DNA from: an uncultured Paracoccaceae bacterium
GTDB lineage: Bacteria; Pseudomonadota; Alphaproteobacteria; Rhodobacterales; Rhodobacteraceae
Direction of reading: 5' to 3'
NCBI GenBank assembly: GCA_947500055.1
Contig: CANMQO010000007.1
Coordinates: 124,001 to 188,000 of the forward strand
DNA length: 64,000 nucleotides
Of the stretch, positions 53,459 to 62,758 are shown in pieces. The stretch's first letter is position 1. Each line of letters begins with the position of its first letter. The position numbers were made by a program, and so were the translations under genes. The notes beneath the pieces were generated by a model, which saw nothing but the letters and a program-made list of their open reading frames with translations, made no database searches and was not told where the DNA came from.

Positions 53459-53878
53459 CTACGCCAGAAGGTTCGGGCTGTCCCAATCAATCGTTTTCAA
53501 AGTCGTCCGCACCGGTTTGGCGCGGGCGGCTTTTTTGTTTAGATCCCGCTCTAATGCTTTGTAATTGCGTATATTCGCGCAGTAGAACATGTCGAAAATA
53601 TCCCCAACAAAAGGGATCATCCCAATGGCGGTATCAAAGGCAGTATTCAGCACCATATAGGCCAATGTCCCTGGCGAGGCGCCGAGTTTACGTGCCTGAT
53701 TGATCATCCACAGCCCCGGCAACGCGGTCAGAAGGTCACCGACAACAGGGATAAGGCCAACAAAGTTATCAAGGCCAAGCATAATCCGGGTGCGGGGGAT
53801 CCGAATAATTGCATCCATACGCCATGCCAGTTTCCGCAGGCGATCAAGTTCGTAGTCTATGTTTGTCTCTATGTTCAT
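53459..53878 (-). CDS. DUF4112 membrane protein
   Basis: 139 residues. The central region with FVGLIPVVGDLLTALPGLWMI and DTAIGMIPFVGDIFDMFYCANIRNYKALE is the DUF4112 repeat-like pair of hydrophobic P-V-G-D segments. Likely a small inner-membrane protein of unknown function. It converges on ndk with 2 bp between the stops. Confidence 0.8.
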   Translation of the reverse strand: MNIETNIDYELDRLRKLAWRMDAIIRIPRTRIMLGLDNFVGLIPVVGDLLTALPGLWMINQARKLGASPGTLAYMVLNTAFDTAIGMIPFVGDIFDMFYCANIRNYKALERDLNKKAARAKPVRTTLKTIDWDSPNLLA

Positions 53879-53919
53879 ACCGTTAACATACGCGATTCTC
53901 GCATTGATGTGAAGGGTAT

Positions 53920-54252
53920 TTACTTTGAATCGACCGCGATAACGCCAATCTGGTTCAGGAAAGCTTCGAGTTCGGAGCGATCCTGATCAAAGCTTTGCGT
54001 CTTGATCTTGTCGAACTGTTTGCGCAAGGCCTTCTTTTCCTCGCCCTTGCAGTCATTCCAGGGACGACCCTGCAATGCCATATGCAGCACATAGTAACCG
54101 ATGAAATGCGGCTTTGATCCGTTTTCAAGAAGTTTGCTATAAGCCGCATCTGCGCCCAACGCGTGCAGTTGCTCTGCGCTGGTGATGCCGACCGCAATCA
54201 ACGCCTTTTCAAAGGCCGGTCCGATATTGCGGATAGTTGTCAGTGCTGCCAT
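53920..54252 (-). CDS. TfoX C-terminal domain protein
   Basis: 110 residues from MAALTTIRNIGPAFEKAL. The N-terminal helix-hairpin-helix-like TfoX/Sxy C-domain (RNIGPAFEKALIAVGITSAEQLHALGADAAY) is followed by helices (HFIGYYVLHMALQGRPWNDCKGEEKKALRK). Only the C-terminal TfoX domain is present; competence regulation is not implied. The frame to 54300 extends into upstream sequence without a ribosome site. Confidence 0.78.
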   Translation of the reverse strand: MAALTTIRNIGPAFEKALIAVGITSAEQLHALGADAAYSKLLENGSKPHFIGYYVLHMALQGRPWNDCKGEEKKALRKQFDKIKTQSFDQDRSELEAFLNQIGVIAVDSK

Positions 54253-54365
54253 GGCGACATGATAGCATCGGCCAAAAAAAGGGCCAGTGGGGCGAGGCAA
54301 GATCGGGGAGGGCGATCCGGCGGCAGCATACCCCGCTGACCAAATTCGTACGTTCTGTTGCGGGC

Positions 54366-54494
54366 TTAGATGCTCGCGTAGTCTGTGAAAACCGGGGCCG
54401 TCGGTTTGCCGTTTGACTGCAATGTTGCTGCTGTCGGTGCCTGTGGCTTTGCTTCGGGCTTTGGTGTTTCGCTTGGTGGTTTAGAAGAGGCCAT
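54366..54494 (-). CDS. 42-residue Pro/Ala/Lys-rich small protein
   Basis: MASSKPPSETPKPEAKPQAP... ending VFTDYASI. AAGGACC lies about 8 bases before the ATG. Upstream is A+T-rich DNA suitable for a promoter (about 54515-54560). Composition suggests a disordered peptide. No family is recognised; it may be a short real gene or a chance frame, but the ribosome site favours the former. Confidence 0.5.
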   Translation of the reverse strand: MASSKPPSETPKPEAKPQAPTAATLQSNGKPTAPVFTDYASI

Positions 54495-54636
54495 TTTTCT
54501 GGTCCTTTTTCGATACTGATAAAAATAAACGACTAACTATACTTGATAGTGTAGCCAGCTTACCTTCATTCAGACCAGCCTGTCTGGTTCTTAGCGTGCT
54601 TGTGACGTGACAAAAATGTGACCCATCACGCAGCTT

Positions 54637-56667
54637 TTAATTGGATTTACGACGAGGTGTCGCATTACCGCCCTTTCCTAACCCTTTGCGAGGCTTAGAT
54701 TTTACGCTCGGTGGCGTGAATCGTTTTGAGGTATCTTTTGCGTTACCTGCGGGTTTTCCCGCTGGTTTGCCCGCTCTCGGTTTGCCGGGTTTTGTTTCGG
54801 ATTTGTAACCCGATTTCGGTATTTGTGAGGGCTTTTTGCCGCCCGGTTTGCCCTTTGGTCCCGGTTTCGCGCGCTTTTCGACCAAAGCATCGCCATGATC
54901 GCGCCGCGCGGGCTTGCTGCGGGGCTTGCGGCCTGATGCATCATCCGCAGCCCCCGGTATAGGCTGGATTGCTGCCACATCTTCTTGCCGTGAGGGGGGC
55001 GGGGCGGACCGATCACGCGGTGCGCGTTTTGGTTTGTCATAATCCCGCTTGGTCTTGCGCGGTCCACGTTCACCCAATTGCGGCGGTCCGTCCAGGGCAC
55101 GCAGGCTTGCCTGGTTCTCGAGCCGCATATCTTTGCCGATGGATTTCAGGAACCCATTCACCGCAGGTTCGGAGATTTCGACGAATGTTTCGTTTGGCTG
55201 GATACGGATTGCACCAATTTCGTTTTTGGTGATACCGCCCGCCTTGCAGATCATCGGCAAAAGCCAGCGTGCTTCTGCCTTGCCTTCGCGCCCCACATCC
55301 ACGCTGAACCATTTGGAGGGGCCAAAGCTTTTGGTTTCGCGCGGTGCGCGCTCCTTGGCGGCGGGGCCGTCCTTGTATTCGCTGATGAATTCGGGCGCGG
55401 ATTGCTTGCCTGCATAAAGCCGCAGATAGGCGGCGGCGATTTTTTCCGGCGCATGCTCAGCCAGAAGGCGTTGTGCAAATGCCTGTTCGTCTTCGTTGAA
55501 CTCCTCTGACCAGACAGGGTCGGTCAGAAGCCGCTCTTCGTCCTTTTTTGTCACGTCATCGGCGGTGGGGGGGGTGGCCCAAGTAGCGGATAGCTTGCCC
55601 CATTTCAGCAGGTTTTCACCGCGTCGCTTCATCTTGGCCGGGACAATCATGGCAGAGATGCCCTTGCGCCCTGCGCGGCCCGTCCGGCCGGAGCGGTGCA
55701 ACAGGGTTTCGGCGTTCGTTGGCAGCTCCGCGTGGATTACAAGCTCCAGATTGGGCAGGTCGATGCCTCGCGCCGCGACGTCGGTGGCCACGCAAACCCG
55801 CGCGCGTCCGTCGCGCATCGCTTGCAGCGCGTTGGAGCGTTCGGATTGTGTCAGCTCGCCAGAGAGCGCCACGACAGAAAAGCCCCGGTTTGACAGCCGC
55901 GTTGTCAACCGCGTGACCATGGCGCGGGTATTGGCAAAGACGATGGCGTTTGGCGCATCATAATAGCGTAACGTGTTGATAATGGCGGCATCGATATCGT
56001 GATTGGCGACGCTCAGCGCGCGGTATTCGATATCGCTGTGCTGGGATTCTTTGGTGGTTGTTTTGATCCGAACCGCGTCGCGCTGATAGGACTTCGCCAG
56101 GGTCGCGATCATCGGCGGAACGGTGGCGGAAAAGAGCAGGGTGCGTCTGGTTTCGGGGGCTTGATCGAGGATGAATTCAAGATCCTCGCGAAAGCCGAGG
56201 TCGAGCATCTCGTCGGCTTCATCCAGCACGACCGCCTTGATTTCATTGAGGTTTATCGTGCCGCGCATGATGTGGTCGCGTAGCCGCCCCGGTGTGGCCA
56301 CCACAATATGCGCGCCCCGCTCAAGGCTGCGCCGTTCGTCGCGGAAGTCCATGCCACCGACACAAGATGCCAGTGTGGCACCGGCGCCAGCGTAAAGCCA
56401 CTGCAGTTCGCGTTTGACCTGCAAGGCCAGTTCGCGGGTTGGTGCAATGATCAAAGCCAGAGGGTGAGAAGCGGCGTCCAAGCTACCGTCTTCATTCAGG
56501 ATTGTTGGCCCAATTGCGAGGCCGAAGCCGACCGTCTTGCCTGATCCGGTCTGGGCAGAGACCAACAGATCCTGCCCTTCCAATTCGGGTTCGGTCACGG
56601 CGGATTGGACCGGGGTCAGGTCGTTATAGCCTTGTTTGGCAAGGGCGTCGGCGAGTGTCTGGAGCAT
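54637..56667 (-). CDS. DEAD-box ATP-dependent RNA helicase with DbpA-like RNA-binding domain
   Basis: 676 residues from MLQTLADALAKQGYNDLTPVQ. Motifs: Q motif, AQTGSGKT (I), DEAD in VLDEADEMLD (II), SAT (III), and HRSGRTGRAG (VI). C-terminal to the helicase core is a DbpA-type RNA-binding domain (RWLLPMICKAGGITKNEIGAIRIQPNETFVEI). The last ~150 residues are a Lys/Arg/Pro/Gly-rich tail ending KGGNATPRRKSN. Resembles CsdA/DeaD-type helicases acting in ribosome assembly or cold response. Start is uncertain; a GTG at 56700 is also open. Confidence 0.93.
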   Translation of the reverse strand: MLQTLADALAKQGYNDLTPVQSAVTEPELEGQDLLVSAQTGSGKTVGFGLAIGPTILNEDGSLDAASHPLALIIAPTRELALQVKRELQWLYAGAGATLASCVGGMDFRDERRSLERGAHIVVATPGRLRDHIMRGTINLNEIKAVVLDEADEMLDLGFREDLEFILDQAPETRRTLLFSATVPPMIATLAKSYQRDAVRIKTTTKESQHSDIEYRALSVANHDIDAAIINTLRYYDAPNAIVFANTRAMVTRLTTRLSNRGFSVVALSGELTQSERSNALQAMRDGRARVCVATDVAARGIDLPNLELVIHAELPTNAETLLHRSGRTGRAGRKGISAMIVPAKMKRRGENLLKWGKLSATWATPPTADDVTKKDEERLLTDPVWSEEFNEDEQAFAQRLLAEHAPEKIAAAYLRLYAGKQSAPEFISEYKDGPAAKERAPRETKSFGPSKWFSVDVGREGKAEARWLLPMICKAGGITKNEIGAIRIQPNETFVEISEPAVNGFLKSIGKDMRLENQASLRALDGPPQLGERGPRKTKRDYDKPKRAPRDRSAPPPSRQEDVAAIQPIPGAADDASGRKPRSKPARRDHGDALVEKRAKPGPKGKPGGKKPSQIPKSGYKSETKPGKPRAGKPAGKPAGNAKDTSKRFTPPSVKSKPRKGLGKGGNATPRRKSN

Positions 56668-56796
56668 GGGGTGGCTTTCTGGGGCGTTGGCCCCGGCCAC
56701 TACGCCTGTTGCGCCCGTTTGTATAGGGGTTTCCTGTGTCCCGTTACGTTTTGTCGGTCGGCATCACGTCTGCAAACGGTCGGCGTTGCGTCGGAC

Positions 56797-58824
56797 CTAA
56801 CGTCGGCGCCGCCGTCCTTGTCGTTCGCCGCCCGTGTTGTGGATCACATCCGGGATTGTCACGATGCTGTTGAGGATCGGGAAAGGCTCGACCGCGTTGG
56901 GCATGGCGGAGGCATTGACGAAATGTTCCTGAAAGCGCGGCTCGATGGCCGTTTCGACCTTGTGGATCTTGTGCACGACGTTTTCAATCTCGCGCCGGGC
57001 GTCTGTGTTCAGAAGCGCAATCCGCGCGCCGGTGCCTGCCGCGTTGCCCGCGCTGGTCACCTTATCAAGCGGTGCGTCGGGGATCATGCCCAGCACCATG
57101 GCGTGTTTCGGGCTGATATGGGCACCAAATGCACCGGCGAGCACGATGCGATCCACCTTGTCTACACCGAACTTGTCCATCAGCAACCGCGCGCCGGAAT
57201 ACAGCGCGGCCTTGGCCATCTGGATCTGTCGAATGTCTGTATTGGTGACGGTGATCTTTGGTCCGCCAATCGCCGTGCCATCGTAAAGCAGGTAGGAATT
57301 TGTGCGACCGTCCGCAAAACAATTCGGAGAGCCGGTTTGCTCGGCATTCCCGATCAGCCCCGGCCCATCAACGATACCGGTCATGCGCATTTCAGCGATC
57401 ACTTCGATGATCCCTGATCCGCAGATGCCAGTGATCCCGGTTTGGGCAATGGCGGTGTCAAAGCCTTCCTCATCCGACCACAGGTCTGAGCCGATGACCT
57501 GAAAGCGCGGCAGCTTGGTGACCGGGTCGATCTGCACATGTTCGATCGCTCCGGGGGCGGCGCGCTGTCCGCTGCTGATCTGTGCCCCTTCAAATGCCGG
57601 TCCCGTCGGGGACGAGCAGGCGAGCACCTTTTCCTTGTTGCCAAGGATGATTTCCGCATTGGTGCCAACATCGACGACCAAGACGAGGTCTTCGGATTTA
57701 TCGGGTGCTTCAGACAGCGCGACGGCCGCCGCGTCAGCCCCGACATGACCCGCGATGCAAGGCAGGATGTAGACCCGTGACGCTGGATGCAGGTTCAACT
57801 CCAACTCACTTGCGCGCAGCGAGATCGCCTCTGACGTGGCCAATGCGAAGGGTGCTTGCCCCAACTCGTATGCGTCAATGCCAAGGAACAGGTGGTGCAT
57901 GACCGGGTTGCAGACGAAAACGGCGTCGACGATCAGGTTGCGGTCAATGGCGGCCTCGGTTGCGATCTGCACGAAAAGCGCGTTCATCCCTTCGCGCACG
58001 GCTTTGGTCATCTCGTCAGAGCCGGAGGGGTTCATCATGCCATAGCTGACCCGGCTCATCAGATCCTCGCCAAAGCGAATTTGCGGGTTCATGATGCCGG
58101 AAGAGGCCACGACCTCGCCCGAGCGCAGATCGCAAAGATGTGCGGCGATAGTGGTCGAGCCAAGATCGACGGCAAGGCCATAGATTGTGCCGTCGTAGAA
58201 TCCCGGCCAGATTTCGATAATGCGCGGCGAAAAGACCGCGTCGCCCAGGTGCACCGCGACCGTGACCTTCCATTCGCCTTTACGCAGCGCCGGTTGCATT
58301 TTTTTCAGGACGCCCAGATCCGCCTCAAGATCGGGGAGATCCCAGTCGCGTTTGAGCGCGTTGACCAGCCGTTCCAGATCGCCTGAGGGGTCGTGCATAT
58401 CGGGCTCTGCCACTTCGACATAGTAGAGCCGGGTAGAGGGGTTCATGATGATTTCGCGTGCTTCGGCGCGTTTGCGCACGACTTGCTTGTGCACCTGGCT
58501 TTCCGCAGGCACGTCAATCACGATGTCCGACTGGATGGTTGCCTGACAGCCCAGACGCCGCCCCTTTTTCAGGCCCCGCTTTTCGTCATAGCGCGCCTCG
58601 ACACTGTTCCATTCGGACAGGGCCGTATCGGCCACGGTGACCCCGTGTTTCGGGAATTCGCCATAGGAAGGGGTAATCTGGCATTTGGAACAAATCCCGC
58701 GCCCGCCGCAGACGGAATCAAGGTCCACCCCCAACTGCCGCGCAGCGGTCAGAACGGGCGTTCCAACAGGAAAATTGCCCCGTTTGCCGGAAGGCGTGAA
58801 AATCACCAAAGGGTCGTTGCTCAT
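56797..58824 (-). CDS. Corrinoid-protein activator: [2Fe-2S] ferredoxin with ASKHA/DUF4445 domain (RACo/RamA-like)
   Basis: 675 residues from MSNDPLVIFTPSGKRGNF. The N-terminal plant-type ferredoxin binds [2Fe-2S] by C39, C45, C48 and C93 (VCGGRGICSKC ... GCQ). The rest is an ASKHA ATPase-fold domain with YGLAVDLGSTTIAAHL and VLVVDVGTNAEIILG, as in reductive activators that restore Co(I) in corrinoid methyltransferases. The C-terminus ends in a basic run GERQGRRRRR. No corrinoid protein or methyltransferase gene is in the window; the partner may be methionine synthase or a methylamine-type system elsewhere. Confidence 0.85.
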   Translation of the reverse strand: MSNDPLVIFTPSGKRGNFPVGTPVLTAARQLGVDLDSVCGGRGICSKCQITPSYGEFPKHGVTVADTALSEWNSVEARYDEKRGLKKGRRLGCQATIQSDIVIDVPAESQVHKQVVRKRAEAREIIMNPSTRLYYVEVAEPDMHDPSGDLERLVNALKRDWDLPDLEADLGVLKKMQPALRKGEWKVTVAVHLGDAVFSPRIIEIWPGFYDGTIYGLAVDLGSTTIAAHLCDLRSGEVVASSGIMNPQIRFGEDLMSRVSYGMMNPSGSDEMTKAVREGMNALFVQIATEAAIDRNLIVDAVFVCNPVMHHLFLGIDAYELGQAPFALATSEAISLRASELELNLHPASRVYILPCIAGHVGADAAAVALSEAPDKSEDLVLVVDVGTNAEIILGNKEKVLACSSPTGPAFEGAQISSGQRAAPGAIEHVQIDPVTKLPRFQVIGSDLWSDEEGFDTAIAQTGITGICGSGIIEVIAEMRMTGIVDGPGLIGNAEQTGSPNCFADGRTNSYLLYDGTAIGGPKITVTNTDIRQIQMAKAALYSGARLLMDKFGVDKVDRIVLAGAFGAHISPKHAMVLGMIPDAPLDKVTSAGNAAGTGARIALLNTDARREIENVVHKIHKVETAIEPRFQEHFVNASAMPNAVEPFPILNSIVTIPDVIHNTGGERQGRRRRR

Positions 58825-58969
58825 GAACCATGCCTGTCTTGTTTCATTGCAGGATAAAGTGCCGTTTGCCAAAGGGAAGGTTCGTATCCGTCATAATGAA
58901 TATGCAGAGCGGCACATTCGGTCGGAGGATGGCTGTGCCCCTGATCATATGCGCAAATTTCGGGGCAAT

Positions 58970-59656
58970 CTACGGCAGCACATCTGTGCCCATGATCCAG
59001 ACCGCCAGCGGGATTGGTAAGGTCGCCAACGCGATGGTGGCCATCATCCAGCCGGTTGTAAATAGCCGGCTTAACCCTGCGGCCAGCATGATGCCCCCAC
59101 CACCACCTATGGCCACGCTACCGGGCGTGTTGATGGCAATGGCGACCATCACGTAGCGGTAGTTTACCACAAGGGGTGCGAGCCATCGCGGCAGACGTGC
59201 CCTGAGTGCGTTGAGCCTGTCGTTCATGGGGGTATCCTTGATCCGATGGATCAGCTTGCACAATCGCACCATGCGCAGGGTGTCGCATTGTGCCGTCATC
59301 CAATCAAGCGACAGGAACTGCCCGCTCAGGAACGCGATGGACATGCCCAGCATTGTCGCCAGATAGACCAGCGGTGCGGCCTGTGCCCCTTGTACCATCA
59401 GAATAGTCGCCCCGATCTCGACGCCCGGTACGAATGGAATTGCAATAAGCACTGCGTAACCGATCAGGATCACCACGATCAGCCCGGTCATAGCCTGTTG
59501 GGCCTGATCAGCCTCTAACTTGTTGATCAGTGATGACAGCCAGTCAAAGCCGAGCTTGGCTATAATCACGGCACCCAGAATGCACAAAAGATGAATTGCG
59601 ATCCGCCCGAAGCTGGTTTTTGTCGCGGGGGGAGCCGTGCCGTGTTTGTCTGTCAT
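58970..59656 (-). CDS. Integral membrane protein, VTT/SNARE-associated (DedA-like) candidate
   Basis: 228 residues from MTDKHGTAPPATKTSFGR. Five to six hydrophobic segments, with FVPGVEIGATILMVQGAQAAPLVYLATMLGM recalling the VTT/DedA core. The ending helices include TPGSVAIGGGGGIMLAAGLSRL. The family assignment is by eye only. It is divergent from guaB. Confidence 0.6.
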   Translation of the reverse strand: MTDKHGTAPPATKTSFGRIAIHLLCILGAVIIAKLGFDWLSSLINKLEADQAQQAMTGLIVVILIGYAVLIAIPFVPGVEIGATILMVQGAQAAPLVYLATMLGMSIAFLSGQFLSLDWMTAQCDTLRMVRLCKLIHRIKDTPMNDRLNALRARLPRWLAPLVVNYRYVMVAIAINTPGSVAIGGGGGIMLAAGLSRLFTTGWMMATIALATLPIPLAVWIMGTDVLP

Positions 59657-59741
59657 GCCATACCTTGGGGGTCCGCGTGCATGCCTGCAAGTCACGTTTC
59701 CTTTAATTGGCCCTTTCGGACAGGTTGCATCCATGCAATAG

Positions 59742-61226
<1,485 letters not shown>

Positions 61227-61396
61227 TTCCGTGAAACCGGGCACGTGTCGCGGTGACGATATGTGTCCGGGAGGACGTGCAGGGCCATATGTCTGCCAAA
61301 TGCAGGTTACCCACATTGCCGTTTCGCTGGATCAAGCAGCTGGGACTGTATAGTTAGATAGTCTCTGGAAATCAGCCGACTTGAATGGGGAATTTC

Positions 61397-62566
61397 GTGA
61401 CGCCTTCGGCACATATAAGCGCGGCGATTGAATTGGTGGATCGTATTCTGGCCGGGGAACTGGCCGATCGGGCCCTGGCAGGATGGGGACGAAAGAACAG
61501 ATATGCTGGTTCCAAGGACCGTGCTGCGATCGCCGATTTGGTCTTTGATGTTCTCAGATGCAAACGGAGTTATTCGTCACTTGGCCGTGGTGATGATGGG
61601 CGGGCGCTTTTGCTCGGTCACCTCAGAGACGCGGGGTTGGCGCCTGAGGCCTTTTTTGGTGCTGGCCCATATGCACCGACTGCGTTGACAGATGAAGAGC
61701 GGTCCGCTGGTCGCCTGCCAGAACTGAAGGATGGTGAAAGCGCCGATTTTCCGGAGTGGCTCTGGCCAGATATTCAGGAATCGCTAGGCGAAAGCGCCCA
61801 GGACGTTGCTTTGCAAATGAGAAAAAGGGCGCCGATTCACCTCAGAGTCAATCTTGCGAAACGAAGTGTTGCCGATGCGATTGATGATCTGTCTGCTGCG
61901 GGGATCGTCGTGCGTCCGCATTCGCTCTCTCCATCGGCTGTCGAGGTCCTTGAGGGCGCAAGGAAGATCAAGAATGCGCAAGCGTATCTTGAGGGTAAGA
62001 TCGAGTTGCAGGATGCTGCATCTCAGGCAGTTGCGGATATGGTGCCACTTGAGGCAGGCGAAACGGTTTTGGATTTTTGTGCGGGTGGGGGAGGTAAGAT
62101 CCTGGCACTGGCGGGGCGCGTCGACGGCGTTTTTTTCGCCCATGACGTGAACCGGAAAAGGATGAAAGATTTACCTATTCGTGCCACGCGTGCGGGGGCA
62201 GCAGTGAGCCTGCTCACGCTATCCGAAGTAGAAAAGAAGGCTCCATTCGACACTGTTCTTGTCGATGCGCCATGTTCGGGCAGCGGTTCCTGGCGACGGG
62301 ATCCGCAGGGAAAATGGTTGCTGACCCGCGAGAAATTGCAGGCGACCCTGGAGGTCCAGCGAGAGATTCTGGACAAGGCAGCCAAATTTGTCAAAAAGAA
62401 CGGTCACCTCGTTTATGCGACCTGTTCCTTGCTGGATTGTGAAAATAGCCGTCAGGTTGCAGATTTCCTGCACCGCGACAGCCAGTTCTCTCTTGTCGTG
62501 CAAAGAAGTCTTACGCCGTTAGATGGGGGGGACGGTTTCTTCTGCGCCGTTCTTCGTCGAAGATGA
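61397..62566 (+). CDS. RsmB/NOP2-Sun family RNA (cytosine-5) methyltransferase
   Basis: 389 residues using a GTG at 61397 (VTPSAHISAAIEL), with GGGG six bases before; ATG at 61385 would add four residues. SAM domain VLDFCAGGGGKILAL, catalytic Cys in DAPCSGSGSWRRDP, and the second Cys in YATCSLLDCEN, as in m5C rRNA methyltransferases. The N-terminal helical region is NusB-like. Likely modifies 16S rRNA C967 or a related site. Confidence 0.85.
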   Translation: MTPSAHISAAIELVDRILAGELADRALAGWGRKNRYAGSKDRAAIADLVFDVLRCKRSYSSLGRGDDGRALLLGHLRDAGLAPEAFFGAGPYAPTALTDEERSAGRLPELKDGESADFPEWLWPDIQESLGESAQDVALQMRKRAPIHLRVNLAKRSVADAIDDLSAAGIVVRPHSLSPSAVEVLEGARKIKNAQAYLEGKIELQDAASQAVADMVPLEAGETVLDFCAGGGGKILALAGRVDGVFFAHDVNRKRMKDLPIRATRAGAAVSLLTLSEVEKKAPFDTVLVDAPCSGSGSWRRDPQGKWLLTREKLQATLEVQREILDKAAKFVKKNGHLVYATCSLLDCENSRQVADFLHRDSQFSLVVQRSLTPLDGGDGFFCAVLRRR

Positions 62567-62758
62567 AAGCATGCGTATGCGACCACCACCCGTAACATCG
62601 ATGCGTTTCAGGGCGTTCTGCGCAGAACCTCAGTCACATAGCTCTTCCGGAAACCAGCGATTAAACGCGTTATCTGAGACGTGATATTTCAGGTATTTCG
62701 TCAAACGCTATAGGTGCCTGACAACCGGCGAGGGGACGACACAACAGCAGCGAAAATG

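Noticed and set aside
54300-54640. Possible small RNA gene in the A+T-rich stretch beside the helicase
   Set aside because: Only short imperfect stems (such as ACCAG/CTGGT) were seen; no terminator or conserved RNA motif, so only the small ORF is reported.
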